DNA of 64,000 nucleotides from Sphaerotilus montanus (GCF_013410775.1 NZ_JACCFH010000001.1:1240001-1304000); one strand, 5' to 3'; numbered from the stretch's first letter, positions 1 to 10,211 are shown. The notes: generated by a model not told the origin, from the sequence alone. Numbers and translations: made by a program.

Positions 1-1596
1 CTCCCGGTCCAGCAACTGCCGGCCGAGCACGCGCGAAGAGATCTCGACGACGTGGTAGCCCGAGCGCGTCAGCGGCAGGCCGAGCACCTCGGTCGCGCCG
101 GGCGTCTTGGCGGTGTCCGCACCGGGGCCGGGCAGGTCGCTGCGCTGCACCTCGGTTTCCTTGGCCAGCAGCGACAGCTCGCGGGTGCCGACGATGCGGT
201 CCCGCGTCACCTTGCGCGGCTTGCCGTCGTCGCCGGTCACGGTCTCGGTGACCTTCCAGTCCTTCTGGGGCAGACCGGCTTCCCGGGCGGTGAAGCTGCT
301 CTCGTGGTGGCGCTGCACCTTGGCGAACCACTGCAGCAAGTCCTTGTCGGACACGCCCGCGTCGAGCGTCTTGATGTTCAGCCGCGCCTTCGGTGGCGGG
401 CCGCTGCCTTCGTGGACATGGCGCACCGTGATCGGCAGCATCCCCGGCTCGGCGGCGGTGCCCAGTTCGACCACGCCGAACGGCGCCGCGGCGAACTTGG
501 CCAGCGGCGGCATCCCGCCGGTCGCCGTCTGCAGCGGAAAGGCCGACGCGTTCGCCAGCGCGCGGCCGGAGGCGTCGCGGAAGTCCTTGGGCAGCGTGAG
601 CTGGTAGCGCATGCGCTCGTCCAGCGGCGAGGGGAAATCGATGGCCTCGACCGTCGCCTCGGTCGCGTCGCGGGCGAGCTTCGGCGCGATCCCGCTGCCC
701 TGCCCGTCCGCGCGCGCCAGGCGGATCTGCGCCGCCACCTCGCGCGCGACCGGCGCAGAGAAACGCACCTGCATCGGCCGCAGCGGGATGCACGGCGCCT
801 CGGCCCGCTCGCGCTCGCAGGTGAACTCGGCGGTGAAGCGCTCGCGCACCTCCCACTCGAAGCGGCGCGGCGCGCGGGTGACGACCTTCGGGTTGTTGGC
901 CGCGGCGATGCCCGGCCCCCACACCAGCTTCACCCCCGCAGCGGGCGGCAGCGGGCGCTGACAGGTCAGCACGGCCACGCGCTCGGCGTCCCGGTCCTTG
1001 ATCTGCTGGCTCTTCAGCAGCGCGGCGCGCGGTGCCCCGTCGACCCAGACCACGGGCACCCGCTCGCCGACGCCCTGCACTTCGCACCAGGCGTTGCGGC
1101 GCACCGTGTCGGCGACGACCTGGCCGTTCAGGCGCAGCAGCCAGTGCTGGTCCTCCTCGACCTGCGCGCCTTCGTACGGCTCGACCGACAGCACCGCCGG
1201 CCCGCCCGACGAGAAGCGGAACTCGCGCGGCCCGTGGAGCGTGCCGTTCAGCGGCTTCCAGGTCGGCGCGATCGTCAGCTGGCACGCGACGCCGGGGGGC
1301 AGCGCGTCGTTCAGGTCGTAGGCCCACTCGCGGTCGCTGGTCCAGCGGCGGCTGCCGGCGGGTGCCGCCGTGGCACCCAGGCCTTCGCAGCGCAGCGTGG
1401 CCGGATCGGGCAAGGCGGGCGAACCGAACGGCACGACCGCCGTGTCGAAGCGCAGGCGGATCTGCACCGCCTCGGACACCTCGCCGCTGGGCGTCGCCGT
1501 GACCACCCGGGCCGCCTGTGCTGCACCGGCCAGCGTCCAGCCTGCCAGCATTGCCGCCATCCACCTTGCCACCGTCCTGCTGCGCGTCGAGCCCAT
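1..1596 (-). CDS. Alpha-2-macroglobulin family protein, N-terminal part
   Basis: The frame opens at ATG 1596 and stays open to base 1, giving 532 residues of a protein that continues outside the window. It starts with a signal peptide (hydrophobic AAMLAGWTLAGAAQA, cleavage near residue 27). Beta-rich Ig-like segments follow, with wording typical of the first domains of bacterial alpha-2-macroglobulins (QIRLRFDTAVVPFGSP, then WAYDLNDALPPGVACQLTI). Family members are usually 1500-2000 residues long and trap proteases in the periplasm, often beside a class-C penicillin-binding protein. Whether a thioester motif is present cannot be seen, because that part lies outside. The family call rests on recalled N-terminal resemblance. 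It may be co-transcribed with the phosphoketolase gene, which ends 27 bases upstream. Confidence 0.72.
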   Translation of the reverse strand, partial: MGSTRSRTVARWMAAMLAGWTLAGAAQAARVVTATPSGEVSEAVQIRLRFDTAVVPFGSPALPDPATLRCEGLGATAAPAGSRRWTSDREWAYDLNDALPPGVACQLTIAPTWKPLNGTLHGPREFRFSSGGPAVLSVEPYEGAQVEEDQHWLLRLNGQVVADTVRRNAWCEVQGVGERVPVVWVDGAPRAALLKSQQIKDRDAERVAVLTCQRPLPPAAGVKLVWGPGIAAANNPKVVTRAPRRFEWEVRERFTAEFTCERERAEAPCIPLRPMQVRFSAPVAREVAAQIRLARADGQGSGIAPKLARDATEATVEAIDFPSPLDERMRYQLTLPKDFRDASGRALANASAFPLQTATGGMPPLAKFAAAPFGVVELGTAAEPGMLPITVRHVHEGSGPPPKARLNIKTLDAGVSDKDLLQWFAKVQRHHESSFTAREAGLPQKDWKVTETVTGDDGKPRKVTRDRIVGTRELSLLAKETEVQRSDLPGPGADTAKTPGATEVLGLPLTRSGYHVVEISSRVLGRQLLDRE

Positions 1597-1622
1597 CACG
1601 CCCTCCTGTTCGAGCGCACAGT

Positions 1623-4010
1623 CTATGTCCGGCGTTCCCAGTGCCAGTCCCGGATTTCCGGCAGATCCTCGCCGTGCTCGGCGATGTGCTGCTGGTGGCG
1701 CTCCACCCGGGCCCCGTAGCGCGCCGTGGCCTGCGCGAGCTGCCCGGCCAGGCGCGGCACGTGGCGGACCACATCCAGCGCGAGCTGGTAGCGGTCGAGG
1801 TGGTTGCGCACCACCATGTCGAAGGGCGTCGTGGTCGAGCCGGACTCCTGGAAGCCCCGGACGTGGAAATTGCCGTGGTTGCGGCGCCGGTAGGTGAGCT
1901 TGTGGACCATCGCCGGGTAGCCGTGGAAGGCGAAGACCACGGGCCGGTCGGTGGTGAACAGGTCGTCGAAGTCGCGGTCGGGCAGTCCGTGCGGGTGCTG
2001 CGACGGGGCTTGCAGCACCATCAGGTCCACGACGTTGACGACGCGGATGCGCAGGTCCGGCACCTCCTGGCGCAGCAGCAGCACGGCGGCCAGCGTTTCG
2101 AGCGTCGGCACGTCGCCGGCGCAGGCCATCACCACATCGGGTTCCTCGTCGCCGGTGTCGCTGTCGTCGCCCTGCCCCGCCCAGTCCCAGACCCCCGCGC
2201 CGGCGCTGCAGTGGCGCACGGCGGCGTCCATGTCCAGCCACTGCCACTCGGGCTGCTTGCCAGCGACGATGGCGTTGATGGTGTGGCGGCTGCGCAGGCA
2301 GTGGTCGACCACGCAGAGCAGGCAGTTCGCGTCCGGCGGCAGGTAGATGCGCACCACGTCGGCCCGCTTGTTGGCCAGCTGGTCGATGAAGCCGGGGTCC
2401 TGGTGCGACAGGCCGTTGTGGTCCTGGCGCCAGACGTGCGAGGTGAGCAGCAGGTTGAGCGAGGCCAGCGGCGCGCGCCACGGGATCTGGCGGCTGACCT
2501 GGAGCCACTTGGCGTGCTGGCTGACCATCGAGCCGACGATCGGCAGGAAGGCTTCGTAGCACGAGAACAGCCCGTGGCGCCCGGTGAGCAGGTAGCCCTC
2601 CAGCCAGCCTTCGCAGAGGTGCTCGCTCAGCACCTCCATCACGCGGCCGTCGGCGCTGAGGTGGGTGTCGGTCGGCAGGACCTCGGCCATCCACGCCTTG
2701 CCGGTGGCCTCGAAGACGGCGTCGAGCCGGTTCGAGGCCGTCTCGTCCGGCCCGAAGAGGCGGAAGTTGCGCTGGTCGAGGTTGCGCGCCACCACATCGC
2801 GCAGCCAGGTGCCCAGCACCCGCGTGGCCTCGGCCTGCACGCCGCCCGGTGTCGGCACCGCCACCGCGTGGTCGCGGAACGGCGGCAGCGACAGCGCCTG
2901 CAGCAGCTGGCCGCCGTTGGTGTGCGGGTTGCTGCCCATGCGGCGCGGGCCGGTGGGCGCCAGGGCCGCCAGTTCCTCGTGCAGGCGACCGTCCGCGTCG
3001 AACAGCGTGCGGGGGTCGTAGCTCTGCAGCCAGTCGTCGAGGAGCTGCAGGTGGCCGGGCGCCCGGACGTTGGCGATCGGCACCTGGTGGGCGCGCCAGG
3101 TGCCTTCGACCGGCAGGCCATCGACCACCTTCGGCCCGGTCCAGCCCTTGGGGGTGCGCAGGACGATCATCGGCCAGCGCGGCCGCGCCGGATGGGCGGG
3201 CTGGTCCGGCGTGCGGGCGTCGCGCTGGATGCAGCGGATGTGGTCCAGCGCCTTGTCGAGCGTGCCGGCCAGGCACTGGTGGACCAGCGCCGGGTCATCG
3301 CCTTCGACGAAATGCGGTTCGTAGCCGTGGCCGTGCAGCAGCTCGAACAGCTCGGGACGTCCGATGCGCGCCAGCAGCGACGGGTTGGCGATCTTGTAGC
3401 CGTTGAGGTGCAGGATCGGCAGCACGGCACCGTCGTGCGCCGGATTCAGGAACTGGTTCGACTGCCAGCTCGCCGCGAGCGGGCCGGTCTCGGCCTCGCC
3501 ATCGCCGATGACGCAGGCGACGACCAGGTCCGGGTTGTCGAACGCCGCCCCGTAGGCGTGCGCCAGCGAGTAGCCCAGCTCGCCGCCTTCGTGGATCGAG
3601 CCGGGCGTTTCCGGCGCGACGTGGCTCGGGATGCCGCCCGGCCACGAGAACTGGCGGAACAGCCGGCGCAGCCCGCTGCGGTTGCGCTCGATCGCGGGGT
3701 AGTGCTCGGTGTACGAGCCTTCGAGGTAGGTGCTCGCCACGATGCCCGGCCCGCCGTGCCCGGGGCCGACGACGAGCATCAGGTTCAGGTCGTGGGCGGC
3801 GATGAGCCGGTTCAGGTGCACGTAGAGCAGGTTCAGCCCCGGCGTCGTGCCCCAGTGGCCGAGCAGCCGCGGCTTGACATGTGCCAGCGTGAGCGGCACG
3901 TCGAGCAGCGGGTTCTCCTGCAGGTAGATCTGGCCGACCGACAGGTAGTTGGCGGCCCGCCAGGCGGCGTGCATCCGGCGCAGCAAGTCAGGCGACAGGG
4001 ACTCGGACAT
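1623..4010 (-). CDS. xfp: Phosphoketolase (xylulose 5-phosphate / fructose 6-phosphate)
   Basis: A thiamine-diphosphate enzyme that splits xylulose 5-phosphate or fructose 6-phosphate with phosphate into acetyl phosphate plus glyceraldehyde 3-phosphate or erythrose 4-phosphate. The N-terminus [20 protein letters not shown], the GPGHGGPG motif, the TPP motif [19 protein letters not shown] and the [11 protein letters not shown] segment are hallmarks of the XFP family. I chose the start at 4010 ([10 protein letters not shown]) because it matches the usual family N-terminus and gives 795 residues, the normal length. An upstream ATG at 4076 would overlap the neighbouring small gene. It sits with a transketolase and a universal stress protein, which suggests a carbon-rearrangement module that yields acetyl phosphate. 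Cytoplasmic. Confidence 0.95.
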   Translation of the reverse strand: MSESLSPDLLRRMHAAWRAANYLSVGQIYLQENPLLDVPLTLAHVKPRLLGHWGTTPGLNLLYVHLNRLIAAHDLNLMLVVGPGHGGPGIVASTYLEGSYTEHYPAIERNRSGLRRLFRQFSWPGGIPSHVAPETPGSIHEGGELGYSLAHAYGAAFDNPDLVVACVIGDGEAETGPLAASWQSNQFLNPAHDGAVLPILHLNGYKIANPSLLARIGRPELFELLHGHGYEPHFVEGDDPALVHQCLAGTLDKALDHIRCIQRDARTPDQPAHPARPRWPMIVLRTPKGWTGPKVVDGLPVEGTWRAHQVPIANVRAPGHLQLLDDWLQSYDPRTLFDADGRLHEELAALAPTGPRRMGSNPHTNGGQLLQALSLPPFRDHAVAVPTPGGVQAEATRVLGTWLRDVVARNLDQRNFRLFGPDETASNRLDAVFEATGKAWMAEVLPTDTHLSADGRVMEVLSEHLCEGWLEGYLLTGRHGLFSCYEAFLPIVGSMVSQHAKWLQVSRQIPWRAPLASLNLLLTSHVWRQDHNGLSHQDPGFIDQLANKRADVVRIYLPPDANCLLCVVDHCLRSRHTINAIVAGKQPEWQWLDMDAAVRHCSAGAGVWDWAGQGDDSDTGDEEPDVVMACAGDVPTLETLAAVLLLRQEVPDLRIRVVNVVDLMVLQAPSQHPHGLPDRDFDDLFTTDRPVVFAFHGYPAMVHKLTYRRRNHGNFHVRGFQESGSTTTPFDMVVRNHLDRYQLALDVVRHVPRLAGQLAQATARYGARVERHQQHIAEHGEDLPEIRDWHWERRT

Positions 4011-4036
4011 CCCGGCATTCGCGGCCAAGGCGGCCT

Positions 4037-4219
4037 TCACGGCGTGCCGAACTTCTGCTTGGCCGTTTCGGTGCACAGCGCCCGCGGATCACCGACCAGC
4101 GGGTCGCACTTCCGGATCGCGGCGTCGTAGTCGGCGCGGGTCATCGGGGCGGCTTGGGCCACCGGCAGCAGCACGGCGGCGACCGGCACGGCCGCGCCCA
4201 GGGTGAGAAGCTTGTTCAT
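4037..4219 (-). CDS. Small exported protein of unknown function
   Basis: This 60-residue product begins [18 protein letters not shown] and has a clear signal peptide ending near AQA. The mature part of about 37 residues contains two cysteines (KCDPL and ALCTE) that could form a disulfide. The start at 4219 has a purine-rich AAAGG about 7 bases upstream, which favours it over the longer open frame reaching 4300. The ending ([21 protein letters not shown]) resembles short periplasmic proteins of betaproteobacteria that have no known function. It lies between the phosphoketolase and transketolase genes on the same strand. Confidence 0.7.
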   Translation of the reverse strand: MNKLLTLGAAVPVAAVLLPVAQAAPMTRADYDAAIRKCDPLVGDPRALCTETAKQKFGTP

Positions 4220-4319
4220 GGGGAACCTTTGTTTCACGTGACAACAACCCAGTATGGGAATCCCGCGCCGCGTCCGGCAGCAGGCAGCAGGCAGCGCCAC
4301 AGCGCCTGCAGGACAGGGC

Positions 4320-6428
4320 CTATGCCGTGCGGGCGGTCAGTCCCGGGTGCCACAGCAGCTGCTCGTGCGCCGCGGCGACCACGTGCGCGACATCGAAGCC
4401 GCAGGCCGCCTGCACCACCGCCCCTGGCGCCGAGTGCCCGAAGCCGGTCATGCCGATCACCACGCCGTCCGCGCCGACATGGCGCTCCCAGCCCAGCGGC
4501 GAGGCGGCCTCGACTGCCACCCGCGCCAGCAGTTCGGGCGGCAGCACCCGGTCGCGGTAGTCGGCGCTCTGGGCCTCGAAGAGATCCCACGAGGGCATGC
4601 TGACGACGCGTGCCGCGATGCCCTCGGCACCGAGCTGCTCGAAGGCGGCCAGGCAGAGCGCCACCTCGCTGCCTGTGCCGATCAGCAGCACCTCGGGCGC
4701 GCGGCCATCGGACGGATCGGCCAGCACGTAAGCGCCGCGGGCCACGCCGCGCGCGCTGCCGTAGCGGGTGCGGTCCAGCGTCGGCAGCGCCTGGCGCGAC
4801 AGCACGAGGCTCACCGGCCGGTCGGTGCACTGCATCGCCACCCGCCAGGCCTCGGCCACCTCGTTGGCGTCGGCCGGACGCAGCACCACCATGCCCGGCA
4901 GCGCGCGCAGTGCAGCGAGCTGTTCGACGGGCTGGTGGGTCGGGCCGTCCTCGCCCATGGCGATCGAGTCGTGGGTCCACAGATAGAGCACCGGCAGGCC
5001 CATCATCGCGCTGAGCCGGATCGCCCCGCGCCCGTAGTCGGAGAAGACCAGGAAGCTGGCCGCGAACGGGCGCAGGCCGGACAGCGCCAGCCCGTTGGAG
5101 ATGGCGCACATCGCGTGTTCGCGCACGCCGAAGTGCAGGTTGCGACCCTGGTAGTCGCCTGCGCCACCGCCACCACCGGGTGGCTCGAAGTCACCGGCGT
5201 GGTCGCCGAGGCGCGTCTTCGTGGAAGGTCCGAGGTCCGCGGCGCCGCCGATCAGCCAGGGCACGCGGGCCGCGATCGCGTTGAGCACCTGGCCGGACGC
5301 CTCGCGCGTGGCCAGCCCGCGGGCATCGGCGGCGAAGGTCGGCCAGTGGGCGTCCCAGCCAGGTGGCAAGGTGCGGTGCTGCATCTGGTCGAGCTGCAGG
5401 GCCAATGTCGGGTAACGCGCCCGGTAGGCGGCGAAGCGCTCGGTCCACGCTCCGTAGGCCTGTGCGCCACGCTGGCCGAATTTCGCCGCGAAATGCGCCC
5501 GCACGCCCTCGGGCACCACGAAGCTCGCGTCCGGATCGACGCCGTAGAAGCGCTTGGTCAGCCGCACCTCTTCGGCGCCGAGCGGCTCGCCATGGGCTTC
5601 CTTCGTGTCCGCCTTGTGCGGGGCGCCATAGCCGATGGTGCTCTGCACGATGATGAGCGTGGGCCGGTCGGTGGTCTCCACGAAGGTGTGCAGCGCGCGG
5701 GTCAGCGCGCCGAGGTCATTGGCGTCGGCGACACGCAGCACCTGCCAGCCCTGCGCAGCGAAGCGCGCGCCGACGTCCTCGGTGAAGGCGATCGTGGTCG
5801 AGCCTTCGATGCTGATGCGGTTGCAGTCGTAGAGCCAGCAGAGGTGGGCGAGCTGCAGGTGGCCGGCCAGCGAGGCGGCCTCGGCGCTCAGGCCCTCCAT
5901 CAGGTCGCCGTCGCCGCACAGGGCGTAGACGCGGTGGTCGAACAGGCGGTGGTCGGGGCGGTTGTAGGTGGCGGCCAGCCAGGCCTGGGCGATGGCCTGG
6001 CCGACGCTGGTGGCGATGCCCTGGCCGAGCGGGCCGGTGGTGGTCTCCACGCCCGCGGTCACGCCATGCTCCGGGTGGCCGGTGCAGTGGCTGCCGAGCT
6101 GACGAAACCGCTGCAGGTCGTCCATCGACACCGCCTCGGCGCCAGCCGCGTCCCGCACGCCGCAGAGGTGCAGCAGCCCGTAGAGCAAGGCCGACGCGTG
6201 GCCGCCAGACAGCACGAAGCGGTCCCGGTCCGGCCAGGTGGTGTCTTGCGGATCGAAGCGCAGGAAGCGCTGCCACAGCGTGTAGGCGATCGGCGCGGCC
6301 CCCATGGGCGTGCCGGGGTGGCCGGACTGCGCCTGCTCGACCGCATCGATCGCCAGCGTGCGCAGGGTGTCGATGCAGCGCCGGTCGAGCGGCGAGGTGT
6401 CGTTCGTGGCGGTCGGGTCAGTGGTCAT
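4320..6428 (-). CDS. tkt: Transketolase (phosphoketolase-linked copy)
   Basis: A TPP-dependent enzyme that moves two-carbon units between ketose and aldose phosphates in the pentose phosphate network. The 702 residues show the N-terminal SGHPGTPMG motif, the TPP-binding GDGDLMEGLSAEAASLAGH followed by YDCNRISI, and the pyrimidine-domain segment SDYGRGAIRLSAMMGLPV. The start at 6428 (MTTDPTATND) has GGGGAG upstream; the frame runs open to 6509 but without a better start. A second transketolase lies beside gap at 23.2-25.2 kb and is clearly different in sequence. Its position next to phosphoketolase and a stress protein suggests a condition-specific paralogue that feeds xylulose 5-phosphate to the phosphoketolase. 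Confidence 0.93.
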   Translation of the reverse strand: MTTDPTATNDTSPLDRRCIDTLRTLAIDAVEQAQSGHPGTPMGAAPIAYTLWQRFLRFDPQDTTWPDRDRFVLSGGHASALLYGLLHLCGVRDAAGAEAVSMDDLQRFRQLGSHCTGHPEHGVTAGVETTTGPLGQGIATSVGQAIAQAWLAATYNRPDHRLFDHRVYALCGDGDLMEGLSAEAASLAGHLQLAHLCWLYDCNRISIEGSTTIAFTEDVGARFAAQGWQVLRVADANDLGALTRALHTFVETTDRPTLIIVQSTIGYGAPHKADTKEAHGEPLGAEEVRLTKRFYGVDPDASFVVPEGVRAHFAAKFGQRGAQAYGAWTERFAAYRARYPTLALQLDQMQHRTLPPGWDAHWPTFAADARGLATREASGQVLNAIAARVPWLIGGAADLGPSTKTRLGDHAGDFEPPGGGGGAGDYQGRNLHFGVREHAMCAISNGLALSGLRPFAASFLVFSDYGRGAIRLSAMMGLPVLYLWTHDSIAMGEDGPTHQPVEQLAALRALPGMVVLRPADANEVAEAWRVAMQCTDRPVSLVLSRQALPTLDRTRYGSARGVARGAYVLADPSDGRAPEVLLIGTGSEVALCLAAFEQLGAEGIAARVVSMPSWDLFEAQSADYRDRVLPPELLARVAVEAASPLGWERHVGADGVVIGMTGFGHSAPGAVVQAACGFDVAHVVAAAHEQLLWHPGLTARTA

Positions 6429-6525
6429 GTGCAATCTCCCCAAGGTGCCGCCGTTTGTAGCGGCCCGCGGGCGCACATGTCTGTTCGTCAGCGCACGATC
6501 CCGGCCCACAGGCCGGAGTGGGCGC

Positions 6526-6969
6526 TCAGTGCAGCACCAGCAGCGGCACCTTGGTGCGCGACATCACGTTCTTGGTGTGCGAGCCGAACAGCAACTCGCC
6601 AAACACGCCGCGGCCGTGCGTGACCATGACGATCAGGTCGGCCTTGACGATGTCGGCCACCTCGGCGATGACGGCGTCGGTCTGGTCACTGCGGCGGTAT
6701 TCGCTCTCGAACGTGACACCGGCCGCCTTGGCACGGTCCGCAAAGGCCTGCAGCACCTTGTGGGCGTGGGCATCGGTGCGGGCCTCGTGGGCCTCGATCT
6801 GCTTGACGAAGGTGGTCGGGCTGGCACTGACGGCCGACAGCGGAATGTCGGATTCGACGACAAAACCGGTGATCGTCGCGCCCAGCGAACTGGCCAGCGC
6901 GATGCTGGACTCCATGGCGCGCAGAGACAGCTCGGAGCCATCGACGGGAACGAAGAGGTGCTTGAACAT
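6526..6969 (-). CDS. Universal stress protein, UspA family
   Basis: A 147-residue single-domain Usp protein. It starts MFKHLFVPVDGSELS, the usual first beta strand, and ends with the nucleotide-binding pattern VMVTHGRGVFGELLFGSHTKNV (a G-2x-G-9x-G-S/T type motif), which suggests ATP binding. The start at 6969 has AGGA upstream; the longer open frame to 7032 lacks a site. Such proteins support survival under starvation or low oxygen, but the exact role varies. It lies 97 bases upstream of the transketolase on the same strand and could be the first gene of that group. Confidence 0.9.
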   Translation of the reverse strand: MFKHLFVPVDGSELSLRAMESSIALASSLGATITGFVVESDIPLSAVSASPTTFVKQIEAHEARTDAHAHKVLQAFADRAKAAGVTFESEYRRSDQTDAVIAEVADIVKADLIVMVTHGRGVFGELLFGSHTKNVMSRTKVPLLVLH

Positions 6970-7012
6970 GGCGGGATCCTGGTGGGGTGCCCGGAGGGGC
7001 GATGTGCCCACT

Positions 7013-8176
7013 CTAGGCGTCCACCACGCCACCAGACTTGATCTTCGTCAGCCATGCCCGCGACTGTTTCGGATCGCGGAACACCAGCGGCCGCTCCGGC
7101 ACCACGCCCGCATCGGCCGCCGCCACCGCCGCCTGCACGAGGGCGTGCCGCTCGCTCTTCGGGCAGACCGGATCGGTCGCCGCCGGATCCCCCGCCAGCA
7201 AAAACGCCTGGCAGCGGCAGCCGCCCAGATCCTTCTCCTTGTCCGGACAGGTGACGCAAGCGCCCTTCATCCAGCCGGTGCCGCGGTAGCGGTTGAAGCC
7301 TTCGCTGTCGTGCCAGATGTGGCGCACGTCGTGTTCACGCACGTTCGGAAAGGCCAGCCCCGGCAGCATCTTCGCGGTGTGGCAGGGCAGCGCGGTGCCG
7401 TCCGGCGCAATGGTCAGGAAGATGTTGCCCCAGCCGTTCATGCACTTCTTCGGCTTGCCCTCGTGGTAATCGGGCGCCACGAAGAACAGCTTCATCCGGT
7501 CGGCCACCTTGACGCGCCAGGCGTCGGTCACGGCCTCGGCGCGGCGGATCTGCTCGCTGGTTGGCAGCAGGTGGTCGCGGTTCAGGTGCGCCCAGGAGTA
7601 GTACTGCGAGTTCGCCAGCTCCAGGTACTCGGCGCCGAGCGCGTCCGCCATCGCGATGATGCGGTCGATGTGGTCGATGTTGAGGCGGTGGATCACCACG
7701 TTCATCACCATCGGCCAGCCCAGCGCCTTGATGGTCTCGCCGACTTCCTGCTTGAGCTGGAAGGTCTTGGTGTGGCTGAGGAAGTCGTTCAGCTCGCGGG
7801 TCGAGTCCTGGAAGCTGAGCTGCACATGGTCGAGGCCGGCCGCCTTCAGCGCATGCGCCCGCTCCTTCGTCAGCCCGACGCCGGAGGTGAGCAGGTTCGT
7901 GTAGTAGCCCAGCCGGTGCGCCTCGGCAATCAGCTCTTCGAGGTCATCGCGCACCAGCGGCTCGCCGCCGGAGAAGCCGCACTGCACGGCGCCCAGTTGC
8001 CGCGCCTCGCGCAGCACGCGCAGCCAGTCGGCAGTGGAGAGTTCGTCCGCGCGTTCGGTCTTCGCGAAGTCGACCGGGTTGTAGCAGAACACGCAGTGCA
8101 GCGGGCAGCGGTAGGTCACCTCCGCCAGCAGCCACAGCGGCGGGCCGATGACCGGCGCAGTCGGCTGCGAGGTCAC
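7013..8176 (-). CDS. pqqE: PqqA peptide cyclase (radical SAM)
   Basis: This enzyme joins the glutamate and tyrosine side chains of PqqA by a carbon-carbon bond, the first step of PQQ synthesis. The 387-residue protein has the radical SAM cluster CPLHCVFC (Cys24, Cys28, Cys31), the GGEPL motif, and a C-terminal SPASM-type cysteine set (KKCMNGWGN, GACVTC, GGCRC, VCPK) for auxiliary iron-sulfur clusters. The start is a GTG at 8176 whose last bases overlap the pqqD stop (GTGA). This indicates translational coupling, and it fits the family N-terminus better than the longer open frame to 8392. Confidence 0.95.
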   Translation of the reverse strand: MTSQPTAPVIGPPLWLLAEVTYRCPLHCVFCYNPVDFAKTERADELSTADWLRVLREARQLGAVQCGFSGGEPLVRDDLEELIAEAHRLGYYTNLLTSGVGLTKERAHALKAAGLDHVQLSFQDSTRELNDFLSHTKTFQLKQEVGETIKALGWPMVMNVVIHRLNIDHIDRIIAMADALGAEYLELANSQYYSWAHLNRDHLLPTSEQIRRAEAVTDAWRVKVADRMKLFFVAPDYHEGKPKKCMNGWGNIFLTIAPDGTALPCHTAKMLPGLAFPNVREHDVRHIWHDSEGFNRYRGTGWMKGACVTCPDKEKDLGGCRCQAFLLAGDPAATDPVCPKSERHALVQAAVAAADAGVVPERPLVFRDPKQSRAWLTKIKSGGVVDA

Positions 8177-8445
8177 GCCAGCTCCACCCAGCGCTGCTGG
8201 CGCGCCATGTCGAGGAAGGCGTCGACATCCGGCCGCAGCCCGGTCGCGCCGAAGGCGGTTTCCAGGTCGGCGACGATCTCGGCGACGCTGGCCGTGCCGG
8301 TGCAGCGGGTCAGGATCTCGCCTGCGCTGCGGTTGAGTTTCACCATGCCTTCGGGGTAGAGCAGGACGTGGCAGTCCTGCGCGGCTTCCCATTGGAGCCG
8401 GAAACCGCGGGCCACGCGCGGCATCGTGCCGGCATCGCCGCTCAC
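8173..8445 (-). CDS. pqqD: PQQ biosynthesis peptide chaperone PqqD
   Basis: A 90-residue protein that binds the PqqA precursor and presents it to PqqE. Its sequence matches the family throughout: [20 protein letters not shown] at the start, then [16 protein letters not shown] and a winged-helix-like C-terminus. It overlaps pqqC by 4 bases upstream and pqqE by 4 bases downstream, so the three genes form a tightly coupled unit. Cytoplasmic. Confidence 0.94.
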   Translation of the reverse strand: MSGDAGTMPRVARGFRLQWEAAQDCHVLLYPEGMVKLNRSAGEILTRCTGTASVAEIVADLETAFGATGLRPDVDAFLDMARQQRWVELA

Positions 8446-9209
8446 GGATTGACTCCGTAGCGCTGCGCCATCGCGTCGTTCATCGCCCAGAGGATGTCGA
8501 GCTTGAAGCGCAGGATCTCCAGCGCCCGCTCCTGCTGCTCACGGGTGCGGAAGTGGCCGAGCGTGACCGCCAGCCCCTGCTCCACGTCGCGCCGCGCCTG
8601 GCTGACGCGGTTGCGGAAGTAGGACAGGCCCTCGGCGTCGATCCAGGCGTAGTGCTCCGGCCAGGTCGCCAGGCGCTGCTTGTGGATCTCGGGCGCGAAC
8701 AGCTCGGTCAGCGAGGAGCACACCGCCTCCTGCCACGGCGCGTGGCGCGCGAAGTTGACGTAGGCATCAACCGCGAAGCGCACCGCCGGCACGACATGGC
8801 GCAGGTCGGTGATCTCCTCGCGTGTCAGGCCGACCGCCAAGCCCAGCCGGATCCACGCCTCGATGCCGCCCTCGTCGCGCACCACCGCCCCGTCGGGCGC
8901 GCGGAACTCGAAGCCGTCGTGGTCGAGGATGCGCTGGATCCACTCGCGCCGCACCTCCCGGTCAGGGCAGTTCGACAGCACCGCGGCGTCCTTCACCGGG
9001 ATCGCGATCTGGTAATAGAACCGGTTCGCCACCCAGCCGCGGATCTGCTCCGGCGTCGCCCGGCCGGTGTTCAGCATGACGTTGAAGGGGTGGTGGATGT
9101 GGTAGCTCTTGCCCTGCTCGCGCAGGTGGGCCTCGAAGGTGGCGGCGTCCCAGGCGGGCGCGTCCGGGTCGCGCGGCCGGAAGACGGCCGGGGCATTGAA
9201 CGGGGTCAA
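8442..9209 (-). CDS. pqqC: Pyrroloquinoline-quinone synthase
   Basis: A cofactor-free oxidase that performs the final ring closure and oxidation to PQQ. The 255 residues include the family signatures [36 protein letters not shown] and RILDHDG. I place the start at a TTG at 9209 that overlaps the pqqB stop (TTGA), with GGAG 8 bases upstream. No ATG or GTG fits the family N-terminus ([10 protein letters not shown]); the longer open frame to 9797 is the shadow of pqqB. The protein is slightly longer than average but complete. Confidence 0.93.
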   Translation of the reverse strand: MTPFNAPAVFRPRDPDAPAWDAATFEAHLREQGKSYHIHHPFNVMLNTGRATPEQIRGWVANRFYYQIAIPVKDAAVLSNCPDREVRREWIQRILDHDGFEFRAPDGAVVRDEGGIEAWIRLGLAVGLTREEITDLRHVVPAVRFAVDAYVNFARHAPWQEAVCSSLTELFAPEIHKQRLATWPEHYAWIDAEGLSYFRNRVSQARRDVEQGLAVTLGHFRTREQQERALEILRFKLDILWAMNDAMAQRYGVNP

Positions 9210-10120
9210 AACGAGATCTCCAGCCCGTCGAAGCTGACTTCGACACCCGCCGCCTCGACCGCCTGCCGCTCGGGCGAGGCTTCGTCGAGGATCGGGTTGG
9301 TGTTGTTGATGTGGATGAGCAGCTTGCGGGTCGTCGCCGGCAGGCGGCCGAGCCACTCCAGCATCCCGCCCGCGCCAGACTGCGGCAGGTGGCCGATGCT
9401 GCGGCCCGTCTTCTGCGAGAAACCGAGGCGGATCATCTCGTCGTCGGTCCAGAAGGTGCCGTCCACCATCACCACGTCGGCGGTGGACATCGCCTCCCAG
9501 ACAGCCGGGCTGATCTCGCCGAGGCCGGGGGCGTAGAACACGCGGCGGCCGGTGGCGACGTTCTCGAAGACGAGGCCGATGTTGTCGCCGGGCACGGGCG
9601 ACTCGCGGTGCGGCGAGTACGGCGCTGGCTTGCTGTCGAGCGGCAGCGCGGTGAGGCGCAGGTCGGCGACACCGGGGATGGTGAACGCGGTGCCGTCGAG
9701 GGGCAGCTCGTTCCACGCCACGCCGCAGTAGTGCGACAGCACGCGCAGGATCGGGTTGCCGAGGCTCAGGTCGTCGTGCGCCGGGCGCGTGGTCCACAGC
9801 GGCAGCGGCGTGCCGCGCTCGCGCAGCATGTACAGGCCGGTGCTGTGGTCGATCTGGCCGTCACACAGCAGCACGCCCGCGATGCCCGTGTCGCGCACGG
9901 CGCGGGCGGGCTGCAGCGCGGGGCTGCGCTGCAGCTGCGTCAGCATGTCAGGGGAAGCGTTGACCAGCAGCCAGTCGTCCGGGCCGCCGACGGCGACGGA
10001 CGACTGGGTGCGGGCGCGGTGGTTCGGGGATCCCGCCCGCACGGCGGTGCATTGCACGCAGTTGCAGTTCCACTGCGGAAATCCACCGCCAGCGGCCGAG
10101 CCGAGCACCCGCAGTTTCAT
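9206..10120 (-). CDS. pqqB: PqqB, metallo-beta-lactamase-fold PQQ biosynthesis protein
   Basis: A 304-residue protein that starts [19 protein letters not shown] and has the CNCVQC cysteine cluster typical of PqqB, then [11 protein letters not shown]-type and HINNTNPI segments of the metallo-beta-lactamase fold. PqqB is reported to act as a hydroxylase on the cross-linked Glu-Tyr intermediate. The gene starts 16 bases after pqqA and overlaps pqqC by 4 bases. Its ATG is clear, and the length is normal for the family. Confidence 0.94.
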   Translation of the reverse strand: MKLRVLGSAAGGGFPQWNCNCVQCTAVRAGSPNHRARTQSSVAVGGPDDWLLVNASPDMLTQLQRSPALQPARAVRDTGIAGVLLCDGQIDHSTGLYMLRERGTPLPLWTTRPAHDDLSLGNPILRVLSHYCGVAWNELPLDGTAFTIPGVADLRLTALPLDSKPAPYSPHRESPVPGDNIGLVFENVATGRRVFYAPGLGEISPAVWEAMSTADVVMVDGTFWTDDEMIRLGFSQKTGRSIGHLPQSGAGGMLEWLGRLPATTRKLLIHINNTNPILDEASPERQAVEAAGVEVSFDGLEISF

Positions 10121-10136
10121 GGTGTCGTCCCGGGGC

Positions 10137-10211
10137 TCAGCGGGCCGCGACGTACATCGTGATCTCGAAGCCGAAACGGAAGTCGCAGGCGGTGGGGGTT
10201 TGCCAGGTCAT
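10137..10211 (-). CDS. pqqA: PQQ precursor peptide
   Basis: A 24-residue open frame with a strong ribosome-binding site (GAAGGAG, 9 bases upstream of the ATG). It begins MTWQTPTACDFRFG and carries the invariant E-x3-Y pair, here Glu16 and Tyr20 (EITMY), whose side chains become PQQ. It is the first gene of pqqABCDE. The tail VAAR is a little longer than some orthologues but normal for proteobacteria. Confidence 0.95.
   Translation of the reverse strand: MTWQTPTACDFRFGFEITMYVAAR

Noticed and set aside
52-4130. Long plus-strand open frames of 555 and 870 codons
   Set aside because: They oppose the alpha-2-macroglobulin and phosphoketolase genes. Their translations are Arg/Ala/His-rich with no family features, as expected from the antisense of GC-rich coding DNA.
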